From assembly GCA_964519245.1 (NCBI GenBank), contig CAZFLK010000004.1:1-64000 (forward strand): a DNA stretch of 64,000 nt. Reading direction: 5' to 3'. Below are positions 50,474-60,800 of the stretch, piece after piece. The stretch comes from JAYPEY01 sp964519245 (lineage in GTDB: Bacteria > Verrucomicrobiota > Verrucomicrobiia > Limisphaerales > JAYPEY01). Position 1 is the first letter of the stretch; each line of letters begins with the position of its first letter. The position numbers and the translations under genes are program-made. The notes below the pieces were generated by a model, which worked only from the letters and a program-made list of their open reading frames with translations, was not told the DNA's origin and did not search any database.

Positions 50474-51079
50474 GAGTCCTCCTCATTGGAGTGTTCGTCC
50501 CGGTATCGGGCGGGCGCGGTAATGTTGAGAGTCGTTCCCGCCCCAGCGTCAGAACGCGCCGAGAAGATGCCGTCCACCATGGCCGTCCGTTCACGCATCC
50601 CGGCCAGCCCGTTCGAACGTTTGGATTCCAAAGCCGCCGCCACATCGAAGCCATCGCCATCATCCGAGATCGTCAACTCCAACTGATCGTCGACAGCATA
50701 AAGGGATACATCAATGACGCTCGCATTGGCATGCCTTCCGATATTGGTCAACGCCTCTTGCGTCACTCGATACAGGGTCGTCCACAACGAATACGCCTTC
50801 CTGAAGAATGGCGTGTCCACAGAAAGAGATCTCCCGGGGCATCTCCGGAGTCTCGATTCCGTATCGCGACTTGAACCACTGCCTGCCGTGGTCCAACAGG
50901 CTCACCAAGGCAATGGGAACGTCACAGACCGCTGCCGCCATGCGTGTGATCTCGTCGAAAACCTCCTCCGGCGCCGTGTCAATGACACGGTATCGGTCCA
51001 GCGCCGCCTGGCGCTCTGCTTCGTTGATGGGGATGGGCGCTTCCAACGCTGTCGCGGATGCTAAAGGTTTCACTGCCAA
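50470..51079 (-). pseudogene. GAF-domain NarX-like histidine kinase with an internal deletion
   Basis: From ATG 51079 the frame encodes the start of a GAF sensor kinase ('NEAERQAALDRYRVIDTAPE', 'LVSLLDHGRQWFKSRYGIE', 'ISFCGHAILQEGVFVVDDP'). Immediately after 'VVDDP' (about 50785-50770) the other frame carries the ATPase domain ('LYRVTQEALTNIGRHANAS', 'SDDGDGFD', 'GLAGMRERTAMVDG'). The rest of GAF and the HisKA_3 domain with its phospho-acceptor His are missing, and the two halves are out of frame. This is an internal deletion, so the kinase cannot autophosphorylate. The ATPase half retains an ATG at 50820 and could be made as a 116-residue protein coupled to the regulator. Confidence 0.85.
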
Positions 51080-51200
51080 CTCGCGCGGACTCTATCCCAT
51101 CACCGCCCGAACGCCAATCAATCCGCTCGCCTCTCCCGTTGCCCCAGCGGAACCTGCTGGCGATTCCTCGCAAGTTGGATTAGGTTCCCCCCATTCAATC

Positions 51201-52292
51201 ATGCTTCAAGACACAGCCACCGACGAATTGCTCCAGAAGGTCTGGGACGGCGAACGCATCTGTCCGCGCGAGGCCCGGGAACTTTGGAGCCTGCCGCTGG
51301 AGGAGCTCGGCGCCCTCGCCGATCGCCGCCGCCGCCTGGCCAAGGCCGAAGCCTACGACGGGCGCGGCAATGAGATCGTCACCTACATCGTCGACCGCAA
51401 TGTCAACTACACCAACGTCTGCAACGTCTATTGCACGTTTTGCGCCTTCTACCGTCTCGAAAAGGACGATGACTCCTACGTGATCACCCATGAGGAGATG
51501 GACCGGAAAATCGAGGAAACCGTCGCCCTCGGCGGCACCCAGATCCTCATGCAGGGCGGCCATCACCCGAAACTGAGCAAGCAGTGGTATCTGGATCTCT
51601 TGTCGCACATCCGCAACCGCTGGCCCCAGATCAACATCCACGCCTTCAGCCCCAGCGAGTTCATCCATTTCCAGGAAGTCTTCGATGAACCGCTCGACGC
51701 CATCATCCGCGACTTTGCAGATGCCGGACTCGGCTCGATTCCCGGCGGCGGCGGCGAAATCCTCGTCGATCGCGTGCGCAAACGGATTTCGCCGCTCAAG
51801 GCCATGAGCGACGACTGGATGAGGGTGATGGACATCGCGCACAAACACGGCCTGAAATCCAGCGCCACCATGATGTTCGGCCACGTCGAAACCCTGGACG
51901 AACGCATCGAACACTTCGAGCGCGTGCGGGCGCAGCAGGATGAGACCGGTGGATTCACCGCCTTCATTTCCTGGAACTTCCAAGCCGAGAACACCCGGCT
52001 CAAGGCGCCGACCACCGGCGCAAACGAATACCTGAAGGTTCAGGCCTTGAGCCGCATCTACCTCGACAACGTCGACAACATCCAGAGTTCCTGGGTCACC
52101 CAGGGCCTCGACATCGGCCAGGTGGCGCTCAACTACGGAGCCAACGACCTGGGCAGCATCATGATCGAGGAGAACGTCGTCTCGCAAGCGGGCGCAACCT
52201 ATTGCATGGGAGTCAAAGACATGAGGCGCCTCATCGAGGAACTCGGCTACGAGGCCCGGCAACGGGACAATTGGTACAACCTTCTGAACTGA
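51201..52292 (+). CDS. mqnC: Cyclic dehypoxanthine futalosine synthase, radical SAM
   Basis: A 363-residue radical SAM enzyme that cyclises dehypoxanthine futalosine in the futalosine menaquinone pathway. The 4Fe-4S cysteines are in 'CNVYCTFCAFYR' (C-x3-C-x2-C). 'QILMQGGHHPKL', 'HAFSPSEFIHF', 'GLGSIPGGGGEILVDRVR' and 'SSATMMFGHVETLDER' are strong MqnC signatures. The ATG at 51201 starts at the conserved region; the frame continues upstream over the kinase remnant. It stands apart from mqnP-mqnE-mqnA by 16 kb, and mqnB and mqnD are not in the window. Confidence 0.95.
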   Translation: MLQDTATDELLQKVWDGERICPREARELWSLPLEELGALADRRRRLAKAEAYDGRGNEIVTYIVDRNVNYTNVCNVYCTFCAFYRLEKDDDSYVITHEEMDRKIEETVALGGTQILMQGGHHPKLSKQWYLDLLSHIRNRWPQINIHAFSPSEFIHFQEVFDEPLDAIIRDFADAGLGSIPGGGGEILVDRVRKRISPLKAMSDDWMRVMDIAHKHGLKSSATMMFGHVETLDERIEHFERVRAQQDETGGFTAFISWNFQAENTRLKAPTTGANEYLKVQALSRIYLDNVDNIQSSWVTQGLDIGQVALNYGANDLGSIMIEENVVSQAGATYCMGVKDMRRLIEELGYEARQRDNWYNLLN

Positions 52293-52318
52293 GCGGGCCG
52301 CGGACGAAGGTGGCTGCC

Positions 52319-53170
52319 TTAGTCGCCCTCGACGCCCGGCTTGCGCGCCCGCAGGATGTCGTCCGTATCCATCCCCGTTCCTGCGGACCGGTCGTCCCGT
52401 TCAGGCATGAGCGGGTCCGCCGCCGCCTCGAAGCCATCCCCCGCGCCCCCATCCTCACCGAGGAGGCGCGGCGGAACGGGTTCCCGGACCGCCTGCTCGA
52501 ACACCCCCATCAAGGCCGCCTCCTTGATCTTCCACAGCAACGTCATCGTCATCGCCAGGGGCAACAACACAAAGAACAGCATCAGAAACCTGCGCCCTTC
52601 GGCCAGCAGATCAATGCGCAGGACAACCAATCGGGGCAGGTTGAAGAAAAATTGCAGCGTCCAGAACAGCATCGTCAGGAACATCACTCCCACAATCAAC
52701 CCCAGGTTGATCGCGGTGAACAGATGCGTCTCCTCCCGCAGGCCGTCGTCCGGCAGCAACTCGGTCAGACAGCGCAGGGAACGGTTCAGGGAAAACAGGA
52801 ACATCAAACCCGAAAGCCCCAGCAGCCCCATCATGTTGTTGTAGAAATCAACCCAGGGAAGACGCCCCCAGAGAAAGACGAACGGGGAAAGCCCGACGCA
52901 CAGCAGCCCGAACATCTTCGCCTGGTTCAACGCGGCAGTCCAACCCGACCGACAAGGCTGGTAGCCTTCCAATTGGATCACCCCGAAGAGCAGCAACCCC
53001 GTCGCCGCAGCAGCCGGCAAGACGCCAAACGGCCGCAATATCATGTTCAGCGAGGTTTGTGCGCAAACCAGCGTCGCCAGGGGCAACCCCCAGAACAGGC
53101 CCGACAGCCCCTTCACCAATCGCCGCAACGATTCCCTCAACTCGGCCTTGGCTGCGTCGGGTTCGGACAT
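52319..53170 (-). CDS. Integral membrane protein of unknown function
   Basis: A 283-residue protein with six or seven hydrophobic segments (about residues 20-235, e.g. 'AAAATGLLLFGVIQLEG', 'MMGLLGLSGLMFLFSL', 'LGLIVGVMFLTMLFW'), then a charged, glycine/aspartate-rich C-terminal tail. No family is recognised. It starts 15 bases after the speA stop on the same strand, so it is probably the second gene of a speA transcript. No catalytic motif is visible. Confidence 0.72.
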   Translation of the reverse strand: MSEPDAAKAELRESLRRLVKGLSGLFWGLPLATLVCAQTSLNMILRPFGVLPAAAATGLLLFGVIQLEGYQPCRSGWTAALNQAKMFGLLCVGLSPFVFLWGRLPWVDFYNNMMGLLGLSGLMFLFSLNRSLRCLTELLPDDGLREETHLFTAINLGLIVGVMFLTMLFWTLQFFFNLPRLVVLRIDLLAEGRRFLMLFFVLLPLAMTMTLLWKIKEAALMGVFEQAVREPVPPRLLGEDGGAGDGFEAAADPLMPERDDRSAGTGMDTDDILRARKPGVEGD

Positions 53171-53185
53171 GCAACGATCGCTTGG

Positions 53186-55123
53186 CTAGAACGTCAGGTA
53201 GGTGTAATCCTCCAACCCACGCTCATACTCCTTCAACATCCGCATGCCGACCGAGGCTTTGAGCCGGTCGCCCTTGATCGCTAAGTCGACCTGTGTCTTC
53301 ATCCGCCGCTTCAACTCCCGTTCATCGTACTGCACGGAGTCCAGCGACCGGGCGATGGTGCTGCCTTCGATCACTTCCTCCACATAGTAGCCGTCGGGCT
53401 CATCCGGATCGAGGAAGATGTGGGCCTCGCTCACCGAGCCAAAGAGATTGTGCAGGTCGCCCATGATGTCCTGGTAGGCGCCCATGAGAAAGAACCCAAG
53501 ATAGTAGGGTTCTGTCGCAGAATCCGCCGGCGGCAACGGATGCAGGGCCAGTGATTTCCGACTCTCCTGCAGCCCTATAAAATCATCGATCTGCCCGTCC
53601 GAGTCACAGGTGATATCCACCAGCGTCGCGGAGATCTCGGGCTGCTCAAGGTGGCGGGAAAGCGGCACGATCGGAAAAAGCTGATCCAACGCCCAATTGT
53701 CCAACAACGACTGGAACACCGAAAAATTGCAGATATACTGATCTCCCAAGCTGTCACGGAGTTGAACCACCTCTTCCGGCGCATGCTCCTCCTTTTCGAA
53801 CCGAAGGACCACCGCCCGGGCAATCTCTCGATAAAGCCGTTCGATCTTCGCCTTGTCCGGCAGATCCAGATGCCCCAGCGTGAACAGGGTCTGGGCATCG
53901 TCCCGAAATTTTTCCGCGTCGTGCAGGGCCTCCAATGGATTCTGACTCTCCAGTTGATCGCGCATGTCCAGCATCTCACACACAAACTTGTGGTCGCTGT
54001 CATCCCGTACCACCGGCTCGGCCGAGCCGCCCCCATGCACGGATCCCAACGCCTGGACCACCAGGACGCTGTGATGCGCCACAATGGCGCGCCCACTCTC
54101 GCTGACAATCGTCGGATGAGGAACATTCTCCTCATCGCAGACCGAGCCGATGGCGTAGACGACGTCATTGGCATACTCCTGCAGGGAGTAGTTGGCCGAA
54201 CTGTCGCTGGTCGATCGGCTGCCGTCATAATCGACCGCCAACCCGCCGCCCACGTCCAGATACTCCAGCCGAAACCCCTGCTTGTAGACCTTCGCGTAGA
54301 AACGCGCGGCTTCCTGAACGGCATTCTTGACGATCTGGATGTCCGGCACCTGCGAACCGATGTGAAAATGGAGCAGCTTGAACGACTTGTTGAGTCCGCG
54401 GTCTTTCAGGAAGCCCATCGCCTCGATCAACTCCGCGGTGCTGAGCCCGAACTTGGCGTGCTCCCCCCCGCTCTCAGCCCACAATCCACGGCTCTTGCTT
54501 TGCAACCGAACCCGAATTCCCAACAACGGCTTCAATTTCAATTCCTGGGCGATGGCGACCACCTGCTTCAACTCTTCCAGCTTCTCCACCACGATCAGGA
54601 CCTTCTTGCCCAACTGCAGGCCCATCAACGCCATCCGAATGAATTTCCTGTCCTTGTAGCCGTTGCAAATAATGAGGTCGCCCGGTTGATCCTGTAAAGC
54701 AAGGACGGCCATGAGCTCCGGCTTGCTGCCAACCTCCAATCCATGCCCAAATTGCTCCCCAGCGTCGATGATCTCTTCCACTACCTCCCGGAGATGATTC
54801 ACCTTGATCGGAAAAACAGCCTGATATCGCCCCTCGTATTCGATCTCGGATATGGCCCTGCCGAAAGCCCGGTTGATGGACTCGACCCGATCCCGGAGAA
54901 TGTCCTGAAAGCGGATCAACAAGGGAGCGTGCAATCCCCGGGAACGCAGTTCCTCGATCACATCTCCGATAGCCACCTCGCCGCCCGCATCGCGCCGCGG
55001 ACGGGCGACCACCTTACCCTGGTCGTTGATGTCGAAGTATCCCTCACCCCAACGCTGGATGTGGTAAAGTTCACGCGCGGAATCGAGATTCCACGCGTCG
55101 TCGGCGATAGTCGGTTCGCTCAT
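53186..55123 (-). CDS. speA: Biosynthetic arginine decarboxylase
   Basis: A 645-residue PLP enzyme of the alanine-racemase fold that converts arginine to agmatine, the first step of polyamine synthesis (E. coli SpeA is 658). 'YEGRYQAVFPIKVNHLREVV' carries the PLP lysine. 'FGHGLEVGSKPELMAVLAL', 'HFHIGSQVPDIQIVKNAVQE', 'EYLDVGGGLAVDYDGSRS' and 'SESGRAIVAHHSVLV' are the conserved blocks. 'LGFFLMGAYQDIMGDLHNLF' near the C-terminus is specific to SpeA. ATG 55123 (MSEPTIADD) is preferred to the in-frame TTG at 55138. Confidence 0.95.
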   Translation of the reverse strand: MSEPTIADDAWNLDSARELYHIQRWGEGYFDINDQGKVVARPRRDAGGEVAIGDVIEELRSRGLHAPLLIRFQDILRDRVESINRAFGRAISEIEYEGRYQAVFPIKVNHLREVVEEIIDAGEQFGHGLEVGSKPELMAVLALQDQPGDLIICNGYKDRKFIRMALMGLQLGKKVLIVVEKLEELKQVVAIAQELKLKPLLGIRVRLQSKSRGLWAESGGEHAKFGLSTAELIEAMGFLKDRGLNKSFKLLHFHIGSQVPDIQIVKNAVQEAARFYAKVYKQGFRLEYLDVGGGLAVDYDGSRSTSDSSANYSLQEYANDVVYAIGSVCDEENVPHPTIVSESGRAIVAHHSVLVVQALGSVHGGGSAEPVVRDDSDHKFVCEMLDMRDQLESQNPLEALHDAEKFRDDAQTLFTLGHLDLPDKAKIERLYREIARAVVLRFEKEEHAPEEVVQLRDSLGDQYICNFSVFQSLLDNWALDQLFPIVPLSRHLEQPEISATLVDITCDSDGQIDDFIGLQESRKSLALHPLPPADSATEPYYLGFFLMGAYQDIMGDLHNLFGSVSEAHIFLDPDEPDGYYVEEVIEGSTIARSLDSVQYDERELKRRMKTQVDLAIKGDRLKASVGMRMLKEYERGLEDYTYLTF

Positions 55124-55232
55124 GTCGTCCGCAATCAATCAAGGCCGCCCCGGCTCCGGTCGGAGCGTGGGGCTTGGTCGGTAGGAATCGCGCTAGCCCC
55201 CGCAGGCGCAACAATACCTGGGTCGATGGCGC

Positions 55233-56933
55233 CTAGTTGGCGGGGCCGGCGATGCCCGCCGCCTGAAGCTCCCGTGACATCCAGGCCTGAAAGGCGGCGC
55301 TCTGCCGGCGCTGCCGCACCATGGCGACATAGTCTTCCAACTCTTCCTTCAGCTTGCTTTCATCCGCATCCAGCCGCTCCTTAACATGCAGGATGTAACC
55401 GGCATCGCCCACCGTTTGCGGATAACAGATGTCGCCCACGTCCGTGCGAAACGCCGTGCCGCGATACATCGAGAAACTGACTGCGTTCTGGGCGACCGTC
55501 ACGCTGGTCTGCTCGGATTCGGCAAAGGGCGGCACGTCAACCACCTTGAGTTTCAACTCCTCCGCCGCCGTCTTGAAACCCTTGTCCCCGGCAACGCTGT
55601 TGGTCAACTTCTTGTATATCTCGGCCGTATGCGTCCGAAGGAACTTCAGGGCCTCCTGCTGCTGATAGGCTTCGGTCACTTCCTTCTCAACTTCCTCGAA
55701 CGTCTTCGCCTGGCTGCTGATTCTTCGGTTCAAAGCCATGAGATAGACGCCGGAGTCGCCGACCACCGGGTTGATCGTCACCTGGTTCGTCCCGCTCAGT
55801 TGAAACGCGGTCGAACTGAACTGAAACGGAAGCCCCAGGTCGCTCACCCCTTCCAACCTCGAGAACGGCGGAGTCGTCGTCGCCTTCAACCCCGCAGCCT
55901 GCGCCGTCGAAACAAAATTCGTTTCCAAGAGAAAGCTTCCCGGCTTCTCCGCCGAGAGTTTCTGCGCCACCGAGTAGAGGTCATTGGCAAAATCGGAGGC
56001 CGCCTTTCTGGCTTCGCGCAGCGCAAGCGGCTTCAAAAACTCCTCCTCGCGAATCTGCGCCTTCGCCTTCTCAGCGGACAGGGTCTTGCCCTCGTCATCC
56101 GTGAACGCCTCGGCGCCGCGATTCTCATACTCCTTGTCGATCTCAGCGGTGAGATTCGTCACGGCCTCCGCCAATCGCTCCTCAGCCTCGCCGAAATAAT
56201 TGGTGGCGTCGAATCGCACGTAGGTTACCTGCACCTTCGCCTCGGTGCGATAACTGGCCGCGCGATTGGTGAAATAGGTCCGGATGGCATTGGTGTCCAT
56301 CTTCACTTGGGCCAGGAAATTGGAGGCGTGAAAGAAGACGGCTTCCGTTGCTAGACGTTGATTCTCCCGACGAAAGGCCGCCTCCGCAGCGGCCTCGGTC
56401 ACCAGATTGCCCCTGACCGCGACGGTGTCCCGCAACTGTTCCATCGCAGCTTCGCGACGAACAAAGCGGTAGAGGTCTTCCCGCCCCATTCCGACGCGTT
56501 CCAAACCGTTGGTCACAAAACCATTGTAGATGGCCGGATCATAGGCCCCATCGCTGTTCCGCATCATCAGCTTCAATCTCGCCACCACGGCCTCGTCCCC
56601 AACTTCGATCCCCAATTCAGACAGCTTGTTGTTCGCCGCCACGCGCTCGATTACGCTGCGATTGAAATTGGTGCGAATGAACTCGGGAGCCCGACCGCCG
56701 CTCTGCGAGGGCCATTCCCCCCAATTGAGAAAGTAACGGATCGCCTCCTCGTCCCGCGCCTCGAAGAACTCACTCCGGGAAACCGGCCGGCCGTTGACCG
56801 TGCCAAAGTCGGCAGGTCCGCCGCCCGATCCCGAGCCCACATCCGGGCTGAAGAAGACGACAAAACTGATGATGACCACCCCGCAGATCAGGATGAACAA
56901 CCACTGCTGGTGTTTTCGAATCGTAGCAAACAT
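55233..56933 (-). CDS. PpiD/SurA-like periplasmic chaperone, membrane-anchored
   Basis: A 566-residue protein. The N-terminal segment 'WLFILICGVVIISFVVFF' (residues ~11-28) is a signal-anchor, as in PpiD. The SurA_N-type region follows ('VNGRPVSRSEFFEARDE', '...VAANNKLSELGIEVGDEAVV'). A parvulin peptidyl-prolyl isomerase domain, expected in the middle, is not obvious: the region 'VQVTYVRFDATNYFGEAEER' to 'KPGSFLLETNFVSTAQAAGL' has the outline but not the catalytic residues I would look for. A second PpiD-like region near the end ends with 'AAFQAWMSRELQ'. Likely function is holding exported proteins; isomerase activity is doubtful. The ATG at 56933 begins exactly before the anchor. Confidence 0.82.
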   Translation of the reverse strand: MFATIRKHQQWLFILICGVVIISFVVFFSPDVGSGSGGGPADFGTVNGRPVSRSEFFEARDEEAIRYFLNWGEWPSQSGGRAPEFIRTNFNRSVIERVAANNKLSELGIEVGDEAVVARLKLMMRNSDGAYDPAIYNGFVTNGLERVGMGREDLYRFVRREAAMEQLRDTVAVRGNLVTEAAAEAAFRRENQRLATEAVFFHASNFLAQVKMDTNAIRTYFTNRAASYRTEAKVQVTYVRFDATNYFGEAEERLAEAVTNLTAEIDKEYENRGAEAFTDDEGKTLSAEKAKAQIREEEFLKPLALREARKAASDFANDLYSVAQKLSAEKPGSFLLETNFVSTAQAAGLKATTTPPFSRLEGVSDLGLPFQFSSTAFQLSGTNQVTINPVVGDSGVYLMALNRRISSQAKTFEEVEKEVTEAYQQQEALKFLRTHTAEIYKKLTNSVAGDKGFKTAAEELKLKVVDVPPFAESEQTSVTVAQNAVSFSMYRGTAFRTDVGDICYPQTVGDAGYILHVKERLDADESKLKEELEDYVAMVRQRRQSAAFQAWMSRELQAAGIAGPAN

Positions 56934-57113
56934 GACGGTAAACTCTGATGGATTGTCAGCGCGCGTTCCGAGGTGTTCCGGAACTGGCGAAAGGGCGACA
57001 AAGTAAACGCGCCGCATAAAGCGGGTCAAACGGAAAAAGCTCTTATCGGGCCTCGCTTCGATTGCCATTCCCGCTTTACAACCGTCTGAATACCGTGGCA
57101 CGCTTCGCCGGAT

Positions 57114-57512
57114 ATGATGAAGGCGTCAAAAGCGATTGTTCCCGCCATTCTGGCCTTGATACTGGTCGGCTGCGCCTCCAGCGCTCCCACTCGATCCAGC
57201 ATCGTCAATCTCACCCCCCCCGAACTCCCCCGAAACGACGAGAATCAATACGTGATCGAATGTCTTTGGAACACGAATCAACAGAGCATTCGCAGGGATT
57301 CCTACAAGGCCTACGTCATGGTAGGGCTGACTTTCTACGAGATGCGCCGGGTCCCCATGATGAAGAACCGCTGGGAAGCCATCATTCCCGGGCCCGCTGG
57401 AAGGGAACCGCTCAACTATCGCATCAAGTTCGACTACCTTTACAACCGGATTCCAGAAGCCAGGCAGGACAGCAAGCTTTCCGAGCAGTTCCAGCTCAGA
57501 ATTGTCGAGTAG
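57114..57512 (+). CDS. Small lipoprotein of unknown function
   Basis: A 132-residue protein with a classical lipobox: 'AIVPAILALILVGC' followed by 'ASS'. The mature part is one beta-rich domain ('YVIECLWNTNQQSIRRDSYK', 'YVMVGLTFYEMRRVPMMKNR', 'IIPGPAGREPLNYRIKFDYL') resembling an Ig-like or glycoprotein-type fold, but no family is recognised. An Asp right after the anchored Cys is absent, so it would be sorted to the outer membrane by the E. coli rule, which may not hold here. Two ATGs (57114, 57117) are possible starts. It is divergent from the PpiD-like gene. Confidence 0.75.
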   Translation: MMKASKAIVPAILALILVGCASSAPTRSSIVNLTPPELPRNDENQYVIECLWNTNQQSIRRDSYKAYVMVGLTFYEMRRVPMMKNRWEAIIPGPAGREPLNYRIKFDYLYNRIPEARQDSKLSEQFQLRIVE

Positions 57513-57844
57513 CGGCTCCACTTCTCAGCCCGCCGGATAAGACGCGCCAAGACAGAGGCGGCCGGAGGGAAGGCGTCGCCGTGATCGACGGTGGTAGGGC
57601 TGCTCCCGATGCCTCGGTGAATTAGGGGGCGATCTTTGGCAACCGGCTCAATCGTCGGGGAGAGTCGCCCGGGCCTGACTGCCTGATTCCCTTCTCAAGA
57701 GATTGGAGTCCTCCCGGAATCTAGCCCCCATTTGGAGAAGAACGACTCCCCAGCACCCCATACAGGCGCCTCCTCCAAGGCGCACATGGCCGGCACAAAC
57801 CAAAGCCCTGCAGGCGCTGCCTGCCTGTCGGAGAGGGGTGACAA
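57513..57844. other. Intergenic region between the lipoprotein and protease genes
   Basis: About 330 bases between convergent genes. A short dyad GCAGGC-GCT-GCCTGC is at 57810-57824, with no T-tract, and may end the protease transcript weakly. The frames at 57648-57878 and 57703-57903 are low-confidence shadows. Nothing else stands out. Confidence 0.5.
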
Positions 57845-60800
57845 TCAGCGGCGAACGACGCGATAAAAGCGTTGCCAAGCCTGGCCCGCCCGATCGTCGT
57901 TGAAACTGAGTTCACCATTCACCGCCTGAACCGAACCGACCGGAGACCAATGAATCAAATCACTCGATGCCTCAATGAGGTAGACCCCGTCATCCGGCGT
58001 CTGCATGACAATCTGAAAACCGTCACTCGGATTGGAATCAACCGCTTTTGTCACCGCTGTGCGCCGCGCCACAATGACCGCGGAGATCGTGTTGTCCGCC
58101 GGGTTCAGATCCAACTCGTCCGCGCTGACGCTGAACGTGTTGGTCAAGGCTCCGATCGAGTTGACCTGAACGCGAACAGTCACCTCCGCGCTGCCCCCGC
58201 TGACCAGACTCCCCAATGAGACACTGAATGGATCGCCCGCCGAGTTGATGGCGGGTTGATGCATCACTGAGGGGATGAAGGTGACGTCCGTTGTCATGAC
58301 CGGAGTCAGCTCAACCCCGGTCGCAATATCGCCGGTCAGGGTGACATTGCTGGCCGTCGAGGGGCCGTCATTGCGCACGGTGACCGTGTAGCTCTGCAGA
58401 TTTCCGAGAACCAACGCGCTCTCTGCCGGAGTCACGGAAACGGAAAGCCCTGCGCTGGACCCAACCGGACTGACGGTATCAATCGAAAGACTCCAACCAC
58501 CGGTAATGGCTCCGGAATCACTGGTGGCGTCATCAACGACATGTAGACGCCAAAACCCGTTCGGGTTTGCTCCCTTGAAAGCGGAAAGCGCGGTGGCATA
58601 CGGGCCGGCTGGCGCCCCCGGATAGGTGTCCGTCTCACTCTCAACGTGATCCGTCGGCTGATACGCACCCGAGGCGATGCCTTCCAACCGGGGCAATCCT
58701 TCAGCCGCCTGATCGGAAAAGGTGAGATCCACATCCACCAGATCGATGCCGCGCCCCGCATCGGACATCAGCACAACCCCGGTTCCATTGGGCCCGACCA
58801 AAAGGATATCCAGATCGGCGGGAAAGGTGTGGTTCACGTCATTCAACGTCACCTGGATCCGATTCACGACCAGATCCGTCAGTCCGGTGATCTCGACTTC
58901 CGAGACGCTTGCCGCGCCGGAATCGGGGATGACAACCGCCGCGCCGACCACGGGCGTCTGCGCCGCAGGCAGGGCGAAAGTTCCGGTTGCCATGCCAAGA
59001 TCATGCGTGACGGCTCCGGCATCATCGGCCAGCGAGACATTGATCTGCACCATGCCGGTCGCGGCGGCATCGACGGTGAACGTGAAGTCACGCGCCGCCT
59101 TGGCCCCGTCCGCCAGGGCTCCGTATGACTGGCTCTGGGCGCCGCCCGCCGGAAGCACGTCGCTGGAAGCAACCAAGGTCGCCACAATGTTGGTCCCTCG
59201 GACGGTGCCGGTGTTCTGAAGTTCCAGGGACAACGTGACGGTCTCTCCAGGATCCAGCGACCCGTTGGCCGGAGCGAAACTTTCCGAAACGAGTTGGAAG
59301 GAGTACTTGGCATTGTCAACCACAACCATCGGCTCATCGACCGTCGTGTTCACCATGGCGGTGTCATTGGCGACGTCGGACTCCGGCTGATCCGAGGAAA
59401 CCATCACCGTGAAATCAACGGCATCCAACGTGGTGGGTCGAACCACAATCTGAAGGTCGCTGTTTTCGGCGCTGGCTGCGACATCGCCCATCTGAAAGGT
59501 CAACATGCCGGCCATGTCGTCGGACGCAACCGGAACGGTCGCCGAGACAAATTCGACCGTCGGAGCCAATTGCGTAGCCACAATCACATTCTCCGCGCCA
59601 AACATGGCCCCATGGTTCGTCACCGCGATGGAATAGGTCAGTTCATGTAATTGAAACGCGGGTTCCTTGTCGGCGACGACCTCGACCCCAAGATCCACCA
59701 GGGTGTCGTCATCCGCGATGGTGACCAGGCCCCGGGAATCGGACATGGTCGCGTTAACCGGGCTGGCGAGGACAATCTCAAACGTTTCATCGCTCTCGGC
59801 GTCGCTGTCGCCGTTGACCTGAAAGGAGATTATCTTGCTGGTTTCGCCCGGATTGAAAACCAAGGTCGCCGGGCCAACCAGCGCCACGTAATCAGTGGGC
59901 GCCGTCGCTGAACCATCAGCCGTCGCGAAGTTCACCGAAACCTGACTCATGCCCGCTTCACTCAGATTCACAGTCACCTGCCCCATGACGCTGCCGGTGT
60001 TGCCTTCAGTCACGGTCGCATCGGTGATTGAGATGATCGGGCCGTCGTCGTTGACAATCGTCACATCCGCCGTCATGTCTCCCGCCACCGCAAACGTGGG
60101 ATTGGAAAGGGTCACCGTGAAGACTTCATCCGCTTCGGGATCGGCGTCGCCATTGATGGGAATGGCAATGACCGCGCTCTGTGCGCCAGCCGGAATGGTC
60201 ACGGTGGCGGGCACGGTCTCGTAGTCGCCGTCCGCAGTGGTTGCCGTTCCATCCGCAGCCGCGACGTCGGCGGAGATGGCGAGGCCGCTCACCTGGCTCA
60301 GGTTGACAGTCACCATGGCCGTGGCCTGCCCCGAATCGCCCTCGGTGACCTGCGCATCCGCGATGGATATCGTGGGAGCGCTGTCGTTATCCGTGATCGT
60401 CCCGACGCCGACGCCTTGCAGAATGGTGGCCCCGATTTCATTGCGCAGCCGGAACTCAAAGGTTTCGTCCTGCTCGTGAGTCGTGTCGCCGATAACATCG
60501 ATATTCACGGTCCGCATTGTGTCGCCGGCTTGAAAGATCAAGGTGCCTGAGTTGGCGCGGTAGTCGCGCCCCACGCTGGCGGTCGCAACGCCGGTAAGAT
60601 AGTTGACCACCACCGGCAGACCGCTGGGCGTATTCAGTTGGACCGTCATGGGCAACTGAGTTGTTCCCGTGTCCCCTTCGGTGACCCCGCCGCTGACAAC
60701 GCTCAACTGGGGCTTGGGATCGTCGCCGACCGTGTTGCGGATGGTCACGGTGGTCAGGTCGGTCAGGATGATCGCGTTGGTGGCGTTGAACAGGCGAATG

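Noticed and set aside
50470..51079. Programmed frameshift producing a full-length histidine kinase
   Set aside because: A frameshift would not restore the missing GAF half and HisKA_3 domain; sequence is absent, so deletion is the better reading.
51195..52262. A 355-codon minus-strand frame
   Set aside because: It is antisense to mqnC, which has complete radical SAM motifs.
57810..57824. Terminator for the protease gene
   Set aside because: Only a six-base stem with a three-base loop and no T-tract.
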